NCBI GenBank assembly: GCA_944387435.1
Contig: CALXEW010000012.1
Location: forward strand, 1-49,705
Length of the DNA stretch: 49,705 bases
Direction of reading: 5' to 3'
DNA from: an uncultured Clostridia bacterium
Lineage (GTDB): Bacteria > Bacillota > Clostridia > TANB77 > CAG-508
A program made the position numbers and the translations under genes. Shown here piece by piece: positions 25,913 to 35,706 of the stretch. The number at the start of each line of letters is the position of its first letter. Position 1 is the first letter of the stretch. Below the pieces are notes generated by a model. The model saw only the letters and a program-made list of their open reading frames with translations. It had not been told where the DNA came from and did no database searches.

Positions 25913-26509
25913 TTATTCATAATCTTCTATTAATTGATTTAGGTTTTGTTTTCCATTTATTTTTATTCCCTTTTCCATTTCTATTTTATCAGTATCTGTT
26001 AAATATTCTGTTGCAATATCAGTTATCATATATTCTTCTTCTGTACCATCTTCAAGTATATGAAACACAGTAACTGTTCCATCTACGTCTCTTACAACAT
26101 AATGTTCATTACAACTTCCTTCTACTTCTTTACTAAGTATTATATCTGTATCTGTAAATTTTTCTACAGTCCAATCTGTATATCTTTCTTTTAATTCATT
26201 CTCACTTAAATTAACAAACTCATGTGGCACTTCTACAAATTCACTAGTTGTATGTCCACATTCTTTATAGGTTTGTTTAAAAGTTATAAATGCATTTGGT
26301 GATATTCTTTCTTCATTTGCATTTGTTTCAACCATATTAGTATTATTCTCCGTTACATTTTCGTCTTCATTTGTTATATTCTCCACAGCTACATTTTGCA
26401 CTTCAATTTTTGCATCATTATTTTCTTCTGGCATATAAATAAAAACAGCCGTAGCCATTGCTGCAACAATCACAACAATTATAAGTAATATAATAATAAT
26501 TCTATTCAT
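25913..26509 (-). CDS. BofC C-terminal-domain protein
   Basis: 198 residues with an N-terminal signal anchor (IIIILLIIVVIVAAMATAVFIY), an Asn/Glu-rich linker (30-65), then a conserved part: AFITFKQTYKECGHTT, HYVVRDVDGTVTVFHILEDG, TDIATEYLTDTDKIEMEKGI and NQLIEDYE at the end. The last half matches the BofC C-terminal domain. In Bacillus, BofC acts between the forespore membranes on the SpoIVB signalling pathway that leads to sigma-K activation. A BofA gene elsewhere in the window fits this. The linker-anchored layout differs from Bacillus BofC, so a distinct paralogue is possible. Confidence 0.75.
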   Translation of the reverse strand: MNRIIIILLIIVVIVAAMATAVFIYMPEENNDAKIEVQNVAVENITNEDENVTENNTNMVETNANEERISPNAFITFKQTYKECGHTTSEFVEVPHEFVNLSENELKERYTDWTVEKFTDTDIILSKEVEGSCNEHYVVRDVDGTVTVFHILEDGTEEEYMITDIATEYLTDTDKIEMEKGIKINGKQNLNQLIEDYE

Positions 26510-26583
26510 ATTCTTTCCTCCGAATTTATCTTTTGTACTTATTGTTCACTATTTTCAGAAATTTATACCATAATTTTACAAAC

Positions 26584-29038
26584 TTAATACATTGAATTTA
26601 TAATATACTTTCCCTTATTGTTTACAATTATACTTATTTCACCATTTATATCTGTTCTATAAACTTTTACATCGAGTTTTTCTAATCTTTCTACAATCTC
26701 ATTAGAAGGATGTCCAAATAAATTATTTTTCCCTACTCCAATAAGACAATTTTTTGGATTAACCAATTCCAGAAAATTGTCTGTAGTAGAAGTTTTAGAA
26801 CCATGATGAGCAACTTTTAAGATATCACTTTCTAGAACAAATTTATCTTTATATAAGCTCACCATCTTATCTTCGGCAATTTTCTCTATATCACCTGTAA
26901 AAAGGCATGAAAATCCATTATAATTTAATTTCATAACAATAGCATTATTATTTATCCTGTTTTCTGTAATTTGGTCTTCCTGTGGCCATAAAATATCAAA
27001 ATATAAACTGTTCTCTATTTTTATTTTATCTCCTAGTTTCACAATCGTAACTGGAATATCTTTTTCTTTTACTATTTCTAAAAACTTCTGATAATTTTCT
27101 GAGTTTTCTTCTTGTTTTGATATGCATACTCTATTTACTTTTAATTCTTTTAAAACAGTAAGTAAACCTCCTACATGATCTTGGTCAAAATGTGATATAA
27201 ACATTAAATCTATTTTTTTATATCCTCTATCTAAAATATATGGAATTAAAGTGCTCTCCCCTACATCAAAATCACTACCTGTACTTCCTCCTCCATCTAT
27301 TAAAATAGTTTTATTTTTAGGCGTAACAATAAAAGTACAATCCCCCTGTCCTACATCCAAAAAATATATTTTTAAGTTTTTTGGAATAAAATGAAAGATA
27401 GAAAAAAGTAAAATAACTGATAATAAAATAATAATAATTCTTTTTTTATATTTTTCTTTATGCTGTATAAAACGATATTTATAAGCTGCAATTAAATTTT
27501 TAAATCGTATCTTAGTAATACTTAGGGTTCTATCATGATAGATTTTATAGATATAATTAAGAGCCACAAAAATAATATAAATAATTAGAACTAAAGATAT
27601 TTTAGGAGTTACAACATATATTTTAGAAAATGATAAATTACTAAAATTTGAAATAAAAATAAGTACATTAACAAAAAATTCTAATGCCCCTGATAAAAAT
27701 TCAGCTATCGGAAAAAATATGAATGACATAATAACAACTAACGTTCCAAAAATCGTAAGTGGTCCGAAGTATTATACTTACTAACAGGTTAGTTATTAAA
27801 AAATAGCTACTAAACAAATTAAAATGAAATAACATAATAGGAACTACACCCATACTTGCTGATATGGTCACGGCTAATATCTCTTTTATTTTAGAAATTA
27901 AAAGTATTATTTTTCTATTTATTTTATATTCATATTTCTTATTTTTTGGTTTTATATTTTTTAATATTTTAAAAACCGTTTTATTAAACAGAATAATTCC
28001 TATTGTTCCTAAATATGATAGTTGTAAACCTACATTTGTAATAAAAAATGGATTATAGAAAAGCATAATTAGAAGTGACAAAAATATAGATGTCCAAATA
28101 TCATTCTTCCTATAAAACAAACCTGCCCCCATAATTAATATTCCCATTATGCTTGCCCTTACTATTGATGGAGAAAAACCAGTAAGAGCTGTATAAAAAA
28201 TTAAAGTAATAATTATTATAATTTTGGTTTTTCTTTTTCCTAAACTAGATTTAAAAACAAAATACATTCCAGAAATTATATATATAACTTGCATCCCTGA
28301 TACTGCTAAAACGTGTGAAAGACTGCTTATCTTAAAAGCCTCTTCTATATCTTCATCTATATTTCCATTGTCTCCAAGCAACATTCCAATAAGCATACTT
28401 GCCTCTCTAGAATTCATAAAACTATTTATTTTTTCTTTTATAGAATTAGACATTTTTATAGTTAAACTAATAAAAGGATTTCCTTTATTTTTCTCTATAA
28501 CTTTTACATTATCCACTTTAACATTCCCATATACTTTTATACTTTTTAAATACTCTTTATAATTAAATCCTCCATAATTTCTTTTTCCGCTTGCTTCCTG
28601 AAATTCTCCATCAAAATTTATTACATCTCCATATTCTAAGAAAACATCATTTTTCTTACTTACTTTTAAATATAAATATGTATTTTTACAATTTTCTTTT
28701 TCTATATCTAATATTTCTATTTTATATATATCATTATATTCTTTTTCTTTCTTTTCACTTACTACTACTGCAGTACCTGACAAATTTTCTTCGTCTTTAT
28801 ATAAATTTTCATATTTATTATTTTGGTAGATTGTTATCGTATTTGAAATAATTGATGTAATACAAATTACAATAAGAACCTTTGAATTAAAAAACAATTT
28901 TAAATATCTAAAATATCTTCTTGGATTTAACAAATTTAATTTTTTTACTTTTTCTTTTATTAATTTCTTTTTTATAAAATAAATAATAGCTATAAAAATA
29001 TATAAAAGGACTATACTAAAATTAATGTATAGCCCCAT
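26584..29038 (-). CDS. comEC: ComEC/Rec2 DNA-uptake channel, interrupted by a CGGA +1 shift
   Basis: Inner-membrane channel and nuclease-like domain for transformation DNA import. The first segment (to codon 424) has the N-terminal OB-like domain and the competence channel helices (LAVSGMQVIYIISGM; GFSPSIVRASIMG). After the shift, the rest contains the metallo-beta-lactamase domain with DVGQGDCTFI, SHFDQDHVGG and AHHGSKTS. At 27766-27764 the frame reads CTT CGG ACC. Skipping the C gives CTT GGA CCA and restores NLLVSIILGPLTIFG, as the family requires. The joined length from this ATG is 817 residues. The first membrane helix really begins upstream (KRPILVVAIGYIIGII is encoded at about 29086-29039), with no ATG, GTG or TTG available. 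An ATT at 29092 or 29089 behind AAAGGAAG may be the start. Confidence 0.85.
27763..27766 (-). other. CGGA +1 frameshift site in comEC
   Basis: Zero-frame CGG (codon 425) after CTT. The frame that matches ComEC continues with GGA (Gly) one base later. Staying in frame gives about 20 unrelated residues and a stop. Confidence 0.85.
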
Positions 29039-29113
29039 AATTATCCCTATTATATATCCTATAGCTACAACTAAAATTGGTCTTTTAATAATTAATCTTC
29101 CTTTCTTAGTTTG

Positions 29114-30427
29114 CTATATTACCCTCCTTGCTCCTACATAGTTGTTATTATAATATCCTGAATTTATTGTATCTATTGTTACACCTCTTGATGGATTAGC
29201 AGCATGAACTATTTGCCCTCCACCAATATAAATTCCTACATGATTTATACCTGATACTGATGGTCCAAACATTACTAAGTCTCCAGGTTGTAAATCTCCT
29301 CTTGCCACCGCTGTTCCATTACTATATTGTCCTTTTGCTGTTCTACTTAAACTTACTCCATGTAATTTGAATACATATGACGTAAATCCTGAACAGTCAA
29401 AGCTGTTTGGTCCTGATGCCCCATATACATATCTACTTCCTATGTAATTCTTAGCTGTTTCTATTACTGTTGCGCCTTTTCCAGATGATACTGTAGTAGT
29501 TGTTTCTGTCTTTATTTCTTCCGTCTTCTTTCTTGTAGTTGTACTACCTCTTGACGTCACTGTTTCTTGTGTTTTTGATGATGATAGTAAGTTTGATGCT
29601 ATATATCCTTCTTTACTATTAACACTTACCTTTGACCATCCATTTTCTTCTGATAAAACAGTTACCTCTGTATTAATCTTTATTTGCTCTACTATCTCTG
29701 AATCTTTACTTGCTTCTTTTCTTACATTTACAGTTGCTGAATTTGCATACATTGTTTTTGTCGTTTGCGATTTTTCTTCTTCCTCATCTGCTACTTGTTT
29801 TGCAGTTTCTGCTGCTGCTTTTGTTTCTTCATCAAGTTTTGCTTTTTCCTCTTCTGTCATTAATTTATCGCTTCTAATCCAACCTTTTGTTGTACCACTT
29901 TCTACACAAATCCATTCTCCTATTGTTTCTATTACTGTCACTTGGTCATTTTGTTTTACTTCAACAATATCTGTTGCGTTAATAACTGGTACTATTTTTA
30001 ATTTTGTATTTTCTTTAACTACCATTGTACCTGTTACTTCAGTGTTTATCTCTGTTGTTTCTTGTTCTTCATTTGCTGTAGCTTCAGTATTGCTTTCTAT
30101 TGTATTAGTTTCTTCTGATGTATTTTGTGCTTCTTCTACTTCTCCAGATACTTCTACTAAATCTTCTCTTAAGTATCCTGTAACATTATTTTCTGTTTTT
30201 ACTTCATACCAGTTTCCTGTTTTTTGTAATACTTCTACTTCATCATTTAATGATAATTGTACTAAAATTCTACTCTCCTCGTCTGCTGTTTCTCTTAAAT
30301 TTGCAGTTTCTACACTTATGGTTGCAGTATTTGCTGCAAAAATCACATTTGTAAAAAACATAATTGCTATTCCTAAAGCGGCTATCATTAGTATGTTTTT
30401 TATTAAATTTTTCTTTTTCATTTTCAT
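29114..30427 (-). CDS. Secreted SH3b-repeat NlpC/P60 peptidoglycan hydrolase
   Basis: 437 residues. The signal peptide or anchor is LIKNILMIAALGIAIMFFTNVIFAA. Three bacterial SH3 domains follow (about 35-90, 130-185, 235-290), with Glu/Thr-rich linkers between. The C-terminal NlpC/P60 endopeptidase has the catalytic Cys in NSFDCSGFTSYVF and the His in GINHVGIYIGGG. It probably cleaves stem peptides of the cell wall. The start is the ATG with AAGGAG (GTAAT) upstream. The longer frame has no Shine-Dalgarno. It ends with TAG, and the comEC frame continues in the same phase directly behind it. Confidence 0.92.
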   Translation of the reverse strand: MKMKKKNLIKNILMIAALGIAIMFFTNVIFAANTATISVETANLRETADEESRILVQLSLNDEVEVLQKTGNWYEVKTENNVTGYLREDLVEVSGEVEEAQNTSEETNTIESNTEATANEEQETTEINTEVTGTMVVKENTKLKIVPVINATDIVEVKQNDQVTVIETIGEWICVESGTTKGWIRSDKLMTEEEKAKLDEETKAAAETAKQVADEEEEKSQTTKTMYANSATVNVRKEASKDSEIVEQIKINTEVTVLSEENGWSKVSVNSKEGYIASNLLSSSKTQETVTSRGSTTTRKKTEEIKTETTTTVSSGKGATVIETAKNYIGSRYVYGASGPNSFDCSGFTSYVFKLHGVSLSRTAKGQYSNGTAVARGDLQPGDLVMFGPSVSGINHVGIYIGGGQIVHAANPSRGVTIDTINSGYYNNNYVGARRVI

Positions 30428-30531
30428 ATTACTCCTTAAATAAATAATATTCACATCCTGTTAGTTAACGAACATAGTATACACATAAAAAAATCATTTG
30501 TCAAGTTTCACAAAAAAATTCGCTACAAGTA

Positions 30532-30560
30532 TTGACAAATCCACTTTTTTGTAATACAAT
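30532..30560 (+). promoter_or_regulatory. Promoter of rplM-rpsI
   Basis: TTGACA (30532-30537), 17 bases and TACAAT (30555-30560), ahead of the L13 leader. Confidence 0.8.
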
Positions 30561-30581
30561 AGTTTAGCAATATTGATAATA

Positions 30582-30622
30582 TGATTTAAATAGAGCTTCT
30601 CCCCGGTGGCCTTATTTAAACT
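30582..30622 (+). ncRNA. Ribosomal protein L13 leader
   Basis: A hairpin in the 5' UTR with outer stem ATTTAAATAgag / TTATTTAAAC around TTCTCCCCGGTGGCC. It resembles the L13 leader of Firmicutes, which mediates autoregulation of the L13-S9 operon by L13. Identity rests on the conserved CCCCGGTGGC loop and the position. Confidence 0.72.
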
Positions 30623-30663
30623 TCATATATAAATATAATAAAAATAGGAGGGTATAAATTACC

Positions 30664-31101
30664 ATGAATAATACAACATATAGTGCAAAAAAAGGTGAAG
30701 TAGAAAGCAAATGGTATATTATTGATGCAGCAAATAAGCCAATCGGTAGAGTTGCTACAGAAGCTGCAAAATTATTAAGAGGAAAACATAAACCAACATT
30801 TACACCAAATATCGATGTTGGAGATCATGTTATTATTTTAAATTGTAAAGATGCTGTTTTAACAGGTCACAAATTAGATCAAAAAATTTATAGACATCAT
30901 TCAGGTTACATTGGAGGAATGAAAGAAGTTCCTGCAAGAGTAATGCTTGAAAAAAATCCAGAAAAAGCTATGACTTTAGCTATCAAAGGAATGTTACCTC
31001 ATAATTCTTTAGGTAGACAAATGCTAAAGAAATTAAGAGTATATGCTGGAGCAGAACATGAAAATCAAGCACAAAAACCAGAAGTATGGGAGGTAAAATA
31101 A
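30664..31101 (+). CDS. rplM: 50S ribosomal protein L13
   Basis: Early-assembly large-subunit protein. The 145-residue sequence starts with a short extension ([14 protein letters not shown]), then the standard [29 protein letters not shown], and [20 protein letters not shown] near the end. AGGAGGG lies before the ATG. rpsI begins two bases after its stop, in one operon controlled by the upstream leader. Confidence 0.98.
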   Translation: MNNTTYSAKKGEVESKWYIIDAANKPIGRVATEAAKLLRGKHKPTFTPNIDVGDHVIILNCKDAVLTGHKLDQKIYRHHSGYIGGMKEVPARVMLEKNPEKAMTLAIKGMLPHNSLGRQMLKKLRVYAGAEHENQAQKPEVWEVK

Positions 31102-31102
31102 G

Positions 31103-31504
31103 ATGGCAAAAAAAGATAATATTGTTTTTTATGGTACAGGTAGAAGAAAAAACGCAGTTGCTAGAGTTAGAATAGTTGAAGGAACTGGAAAAATAACAAT
31201 AAACGGAAAAGACATTGATGAGTTTTTCGGTTTAGAAACTTTAAAAGTTATAGTAAGACAACCTCTTACAGTTACTAACACAACATCTAAATATGATGTT
31301 ATTGCAACTGTTAAAGGTGGAGGTTTCACTGGTCAAGCAGGAGCTATTCGTCATGGATTAGCAAGAGCTTTAAATGAAGCAAATTCAGAATATAGACCAA
31401 TCTTAAAATCAAACGGATTCTTAACAAGAGACCCACGTATGAAAGAAAGAAAGAAATATGGTCTTAAGAAAGCTAGAAAAGCTCCACAATTCTCAAAAAG
31501 ATAG
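31103..31504 (+). CDS. rpsI: 30S ribosomal protein S9
   Basis: Small-subunit protein whose C-terminal tail reaches the decoding centre. It is 133 residues and contains [34 protein letters not shown] and the canonical end [11 protein letters not shown] before a TAG stop. It is coupled to rplM and followed by a strong terminator. Its exact C-terminus confirms that TAG is used as a normal stop in this genome. Confidence 0.98.
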   Translation: MAKKDNIVFYGTGRRKNAVARVRIVEGTGKITINGKDIDEFFGLETLKVIVRQPLTVTNTTSKYDVIATVKGGGFTGQAGAIRHGLARALNEANSEYRPILKSNGFLTRDPRMKERKKYGLKKARKAPQFSKR

Positions 31505-31512
31505 AAAAATCA

Positions 31513-31541
31513 AACCTTGGAAATTATTCCAAGGTTTTTTG
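31513..31541 (+). terminator. Terminator of rplM-rpsI
   Basis: AACCTTGGAA and TTCCAAGGTT form a 10-bp stem followed by TTTTTG. Confidence 0.88.
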
Positions 31542-31545
31542 TTTT

Positions 31546-33102
31546 CTATTTATTTTTTATTAATTCCATATACTCTTCTTCTAATCTTTGTCTTTCTTTT
31601 TCATCTTTACAAATAGAAATCTTAGAAGTAACTTCTGCAAGTTTGATATCTAAAAGTAAATCTTTATTGCTAATACTTTTCTTCTTGTTTCCTTTATATT
31701 CTAAATATCTAGTATAATTTCCTTCAAATTCTGTTATCTTCTTATTTTCTATTATCATAATATTAGTTGCAGTATTATCAATTAAATTTCTATCATGAGT
31801 AACAAAAAGAATCGTTCCTTTAAACTCCTTCATTAAATATTCAAATGCTTCAATAGATTCTATATCTAAAAAGTTAGTTGGTTCATCTAATACTAAGAAA
31901 TTACTATTTGAAGTCATTATCTTAGTAAGTGATACTTTTACTCTCTCCCCTCCACTTAAAACTTCTACTTTTTTATATACATCACTTCCTTTTATATTTA
32001 AACTTGCTAAAATATTTCTGATTGTTGTTTCATCTTGATTTGTATCTTTTAGAATATTTTCTATAATAGTCTTATCTTCATCTAAATTGTTTAAATCTTG
32101 TTTAAAATAAGATATTTTACTACTTGGATTTATTTTTATAGTAGAATTTCCATTTATAATTTCTTTAATTAAAGTGGTCTTTCCTACTCCATTTTTACCA
32201 ATTAAAGCTGTTTTACTATTTGTTTTAATATTGAAATTAGTTTTATCTAAAAGTAGTCTATCTCCAACCTTAATGCTTAAATTATCGCAACTTACAATAT
32301 ACTTACTTTTTAATTTTAAACTTTCTGGCATTTTCATAAAAATATTATATTTCAAACTTGGCTTTTCTTTTATTTCTAATTTTTCTAGTCTTGTTTCCAA
32401 ACTTTTTGACCTTTGTTCTACTTTTTCTCTTTTATTTTCTACTCCTCTTTTATGAAGTCTTGCTTCTGAATTTCCCATTCTCTTTGGAGTTTTCCTCATA
32501 TCCTTTGCTTCATTTTTTACTTTATTTATTGAAACTTCTAGTCTTTTCTTTTCAGTTACATATTGTTCATATTCAAATTGTTTTCTTTTTCTACTTTCTT
32601 CTTTTTGTATTTTATATTTAGAATAATTTCCATTATATTTAGTAACTTGTCCATTTTCTATTTCTAAAATATTATCTACAACACCATCTAATAAATTTCT
32701 ATCATGTGAAATTAAAAGCAAAGTTTCTTCATACTCTATCAATTTCTTCTTTAATTTTTCTATCTCATCAATATCTAAATTAGAAGATGGTTCATCTGCA
32801 AGTAGTATATCTGTATTTTCTCTTAACTTTTCATCAATTTTCTTCTTAGTTATTTCTCCTCCACTTAAAAACGTATCTTCATTATTTAATTGTTCTATAT
32901 AAGAGATATTTCCATTTACAATAACCTCTCCACCATCTGATTCTACTTTTCCTGAGATAATGTTCAATAGAGTGGATTTACCGCTTCCATTAATCCCTAC
33001 TATTCCTATCTTCTCTCCTTGATATATTTTTAATTCTTCTATATCAATTATTTTTCTATCTCCATAATATTTAATTACATCTTTTAAAATTATTCTTTCC
33101 AT
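31546..33102 (-). CDS. ABC-F family ATPase (ribosome-protection type)
   Basis: A soluble protein of two ABC ATPase domains without membrane segments, 518 residues. Domain 1 has Walker A GINGSGKST, signature LSGGE and LLADEPSSNLD. Domain 2 has Walker A GKNGVGKTT, signature LSGGERVK and LVLDEPTNFLD. The long charged linker between them (about 170-270, KRKQFEYEQYVTEKKRLEV) enters the ribosomal E site in this family. The short first domain is like antibiotic-resistance ABC-F proteins (Msr/Vga/Lsa and clostridial CplR), which displace drugs from the ribosome. The exact subfamily and drug range cannot be told. A 200-base leader with a short ORF and a hairpin over the Shine-Dalgarno precedes it. Confidence 0.88.
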   Translation of the reverse strand: MERIILKDVIKYYGDRKIIDIEELKIYQGEKIGIVGINGSGKSTLLNIISGKVESDGGEVIVNGNISYIEQLNNEDTFLSGGEITKKKIDEKLRENTDILLADEPSSNLDIDEIEKLKKKLIEYEETLLLISHDRNLLDGVVDNILEIENGQVTKYNGNYSKYKIQKEESRKRKQFEYEQYVTEKKRLEVSINKVKNEAKDMRKTPKRMGNSEARLHKRGVENKREKVEQRSKSLETRLEKLEIKEKPSLKYNIFMKMPESLKLKSKYIVSCDNLSIKVGDRLLLDKTNFNIKTNSKTALIGKNGVGKTTLIKEIINGNSTIKINPSSKISYFKQDLNNLDEDKTIIENILKDTNQDETTIRNILASLNIKGSDVYKKVEVLSGGERVKVSLTKIMTSNSNFLVLDEPTNFLDIESIEAFEYLMKEFKGTILFVTHDRNLIDNTATNIMIIENKKITEFEGNYTRYLEYKGNKKKSISNKDLLLDIKLAEVTSKISICKDEKERQRLEEEYMELIKNK

Positions 33103-33110
33103 TAAAAAAA

Positions 33111-33139
33111 TTCCTCCTTTAAATCATATTAAAGAAGAA
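33111..33139 (-). promoter_or_regulatory. Hairpin covering the ABC-F Shine-Dalgarno
   Basis: On the minus strand TTCTTCTTT can pair with AAAGGAGGAA (nine pairs, two of them G-U), burying the ribosome-binding site of the ABC-F gene. Its role as a translational switch is inferred. Confidence 0.5.
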
Positions 33140-33234
33140 ATTTATTAACATACTATTAAATTACATATGAAAATACTTTTATATTCTATATATTTTAGGC
33201 ATAACTAATAAATCTTCCAAAATATGATTTTTTA

Positions 33235-33270
33235 TTATTTTGTTTTATTTGATTTATTAGTACTGCTCAT
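33235..33270 (-). CDS. Putative leader peptide of the ABC-F gene (11 aa)
   Basis: ATG preceded by GGTGGAGAA encodes MSSTNKSNKTK and a TAA stop, inside the 5' leader, about 40 bases after the predicted transcription start and 132 bases before the ABC-F gene. Antibiotic-induced stalling on such peptides controls many ABC-F resistance genes. Here the function is inferred from position alone. Confidence 0.5.
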   Translation of the reverse strand: MSSTNKSNKTK

Positions 33271-33309
33271 TTCTCCACCATTTTTAGCCTTTCTTTTTAC
33301 TACATTTTT

Positions 33310-33338
33310 ATTTTACCACAATATTTAAAATTTATCAA
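33310..33338 (-). promoter_or_regulatory. Promoter of the ABC-F leader transcript
   Basis: Minus-strand TTGATA (33338-33333), 17 bases and TAAAAT (33315-33310), just before the end of yunB. Confidence 0.65.
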
Positions 33339-33340
33339 TA

Positions 33341-34058
33341 CTATTCCACCATTTCTAACGCATCACTTCCTCCATTTAATCCCTCTAGATTATAGTAAGT
33401 ATTCGGGATGTGTCCTACAATTACATTTTCAGCAAGTAAAACTTGGTTTGTTATTTTTCTTTCTATATCCTTAAATGGTGTAAGTACTTTTACATTGCAC
33501 ACAACTTCTAAATAAATTCTGTGTAATGTTTGGTTTATTCCTTGTGAAGTAAACTCACTTTTTAAAGTAGTTTCAACATTTCCTATCGAAGAAATTCTAA
33601 TACTAACTCCAGGTCCTCTTCCTGATAATAATTTCCATCCTGTAAAACTTCCGAAGTGCTATTTGTATATCCTCTCTTCCTTTATTATCTAACTCTTCTT
33701 GTATCTTTGTTGCTATTTTAGAAGTTATTTCATTCATATTAGTCACATTTGATTTTATCATAGTTATATTATCATTTACATCTTTTTCAACAGTAAATAA
33801 ATCTTCATAAGTGTAATCTTTCATGACATTTATTGCTTGTTCATTTGAAACAGTAATTGCTATTGATTTTGCCTTAGATTCACATAGAGTATCAAAAATA
33901 GGAGAAACTGCATCTAAAACATATTTCATTGTACTAAAAGCAATCACCAGAATCATAATAATTGTAGCCATTTTTTTAGAAATTTTCTTGTTACTATTTC
34001 TCCTATTTTGAATAGCTTTAGGAAGTTTTATTCTCGGTCTTGAATATATTTTATACAT
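33341..34058 (-). CDS. yunB: Sporulation protein YunB, interrupted by a CGGA +1 shift
   Basis: A sigma-E-controlled sporulation protein in Bacillus. The first 135 codons give a basic start, a membrane span (MATIIMILVIAFSTMKYVLDAV) and the family region SNEQAINVMKDYTYEDLF. At 33653-33651 the frame reads CTT CGG AAG. Skipping C gives CTT GGA AGT and the expected continuation GSFTGWKLLSGRGPGVSIRI, then KSEFTSQGINQTLHRIYLEV and ENVIVGHIPNTYY, ending at TAG 33341. The joined length of 238 residues fits YunB. Staying in the zero frame gives 15 unrelated residues. It overlaps the end of the sipL-like gene by eight bases, so it is translationally coupled. Confidence 0.88.
33650..33653 (-). other. CGGA +1 frameshift site in yunB
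   Basis: CTT CGG AAG in the upstream frame. The family-matching frame continues CTT-GGA-AGT. The Gly is the conserved residue of the YunB segment GS(F/L)TG. Confidence 0.85.
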
Positions 34059-35601
34059 TGTTCATACTTGGAACTCTAGTATAATGTGGTATAAAAAGTT
34101 TTTGCCCAGGAGTTATAACATTTTCGTCTTCTATTCCATTTGTCCTTGCAATATCTTCTACTGTACTTCCAAATGCTTTTGCTATCTTCCATAATGAATC
34201 ATCTTTTTTTACAATATACATTATTATACTGTAGTCTTCTTCTTCTCTTTCTCCATTTGTTTGTATTTCGTCAATTACATTTATGTTTGATGTTCTATAT
34301 GAATTTAAATTCATTCCCAAATCTATATTTACCGCAACTACTCCTCCATCTTGTACAATAAAGTCTTGATTTAGTACTTGCATTTCCATTTCAGTAATCA
34401 TATCCTCAACACCCTCTAAATTATCTATACTATAATTAAATGGTATTTTAATATTTCTTGTATCTACTTGTAATTCACTATTTGATAAAATAAAGTTTAA
34501 TTCTAATTCTCCTTCATATACAATTTTGCTTGACTTTTTATGTTCTTTTTCAATTCTAGGTACTACATCCACATCTATTACATTTCTATCGCCCATCCCT
34601 TCTAATGTAACTTTTTCCCTTATTTGTAAAGAATTCTTATTCTCTTGTTTATTCCTCATAGTTGCTATTCTTCTTTGATTAAATTCTAAATTCTCTACCG
34701 GACTATACAAGTCTTGTATTAAACTAATTTCTTTTTCTTCATATACAGTTGCCATTACTCCAATTTCTATTTCGATATATATAGAATGCTCTTCCACTGA
34801 ATTTGGCTTTAATACTATATTTCTTATTTCATATTCTACATCACAAATATTCTCCTCAGTTACATCTTGTATATCAATAAATCCAACAATTGGTATATTT
34901 GCAGTTACATTCCCTATTCGATTATCTTCTGTTAGATACATGATTTTTACTTCTGCTTCAGCTTTTGTTAGTATTTTATTATAACTAATTTTTACATCTT
35001 TATTTCCTATACACACATTCGCCTTTAATATTTCAGCTAAATTATCTTCTGTGTTTATATTTATCGTATCTTTAGAAAAAATCTTATTGTCTCCTATTCC
35101 AACTAATGAATTTACCAGCAAATTTTCTTGTAATGTTTGTATCCCATCTCCATTAGGAATGCTATTTACAATTGCTATAGTTTCATTAGCATATACTTTA
35201 ACTTCCAGTTCAATTGCTGCTTTTATTCCTATTTTTCTTCCATTTATTACTTTTGCTTCTATACTTTTTAAATTAGTAATTATTTTACAATTCATCTCTT
35301 CACTTGCATTTGCTATTTGGATATTTTCTGAAAAATCCAAAGTAGTTGTAAGCCCTCTTATTTTATCATTTTCATCTTCTGCCATATACATTATATATGT
35401 ATTAATGTTTCCATCAATTCTAACTTTTCCTTCCATTATTTCTTTTTTATAAATACAAACTACCCCACTTGTACAAATTGTATTCAAAATATCTGGCTTA
35501 GAATCTGGAACTATCATATCTCCTTCTACAAGTATAACTTCTGATTTTGTTGCGACTAATTTATTTACTGATAAACTTTCTTTTATTGTTTCTACAACCA
35601 T
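34051..35601 (-). CDS. sipL: SipL-like spore coat morphogenetic protein (DUF3794 + LysM)
   Basis: 516 residues with repeated DUF3794/SPOCS modules (about 20-150, 180-290 and 310-440, each with a VxVxVxxxYxEE or ExEVKVxYLTED pattern) and one C-terminal LysM (YIVKKDDSLWKIAKAFGST, about 462-508). This layout and length match SipL/CotL of C. difficile, which binds SpoIVA through LysM and is needed for coat encasement. Its place next to yunB, veg, yabG and spoIIID supports a sporulation role. It has an ATG start with AAAGGAGG, and the end overlaps yunB. Confidence 0.85.
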   Translation of the reverse strand: MVVETIKESLSVNKLVATKSEVILVEGDMIVPDSKPDILNTICTSGVVCIYKKEIMEGKVRIDGNINTYIMYMAEDENDKIRGLTTTLDFSENIQIANASEEMNCKIITNLKSIEAKVINGRKIGIKAAIELEVKVYANETIAIVNSIPNGDGIQTLQENLLVNSLVGIGDNKIFSKDTININTEDNLAEILKANVCIGNKDVKISYNKILTKAEAEVKIMYLTEDNRIGNVTANIPIVGFIDIQDVTEENICDVEYEIRNIVLKPNSVEEHSIYIEIEIGVMATVYEEKEISLIQDLYSPVENLEFNQRRIATMRNKQENKNSLQIREKVTLEGMGDRNVIDVDVVPRIEKEHKKSSKIVYEGELELNFILSNSELQVDTRNIKIPFNYSIDNLEGVEDMITEMEMQVLNQDFIVQDGGVVAVNIDLGMNLNSYRTSNINVIDEIQTNGEREEEDYSIIMYIVKKDDSLWKIAKAFGSTVEDIARTNGIEDENVITPGQKLFIPHYTRVPSMNNV

Positions 35602-35674
35602 TTATTAAAACCTCCTTTAATATTCTTTATTCATTTATATTAAGAAAGTTTTTGTTTTATTCTATAAAAACAAA

Positions 35675-35700
35675 AAAAGCAGAATTTATTTTCTGCTTTT
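35675..35700 (-). terminator. Terminator of veg
   Basis: AAAAGCAGAA and TTCTGCTTTT form a 10-bp stem just after the veg stop, with a T-run on the minus strand. Confidence 0.8.
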
Positions 35701-35706
35701 TATCTT

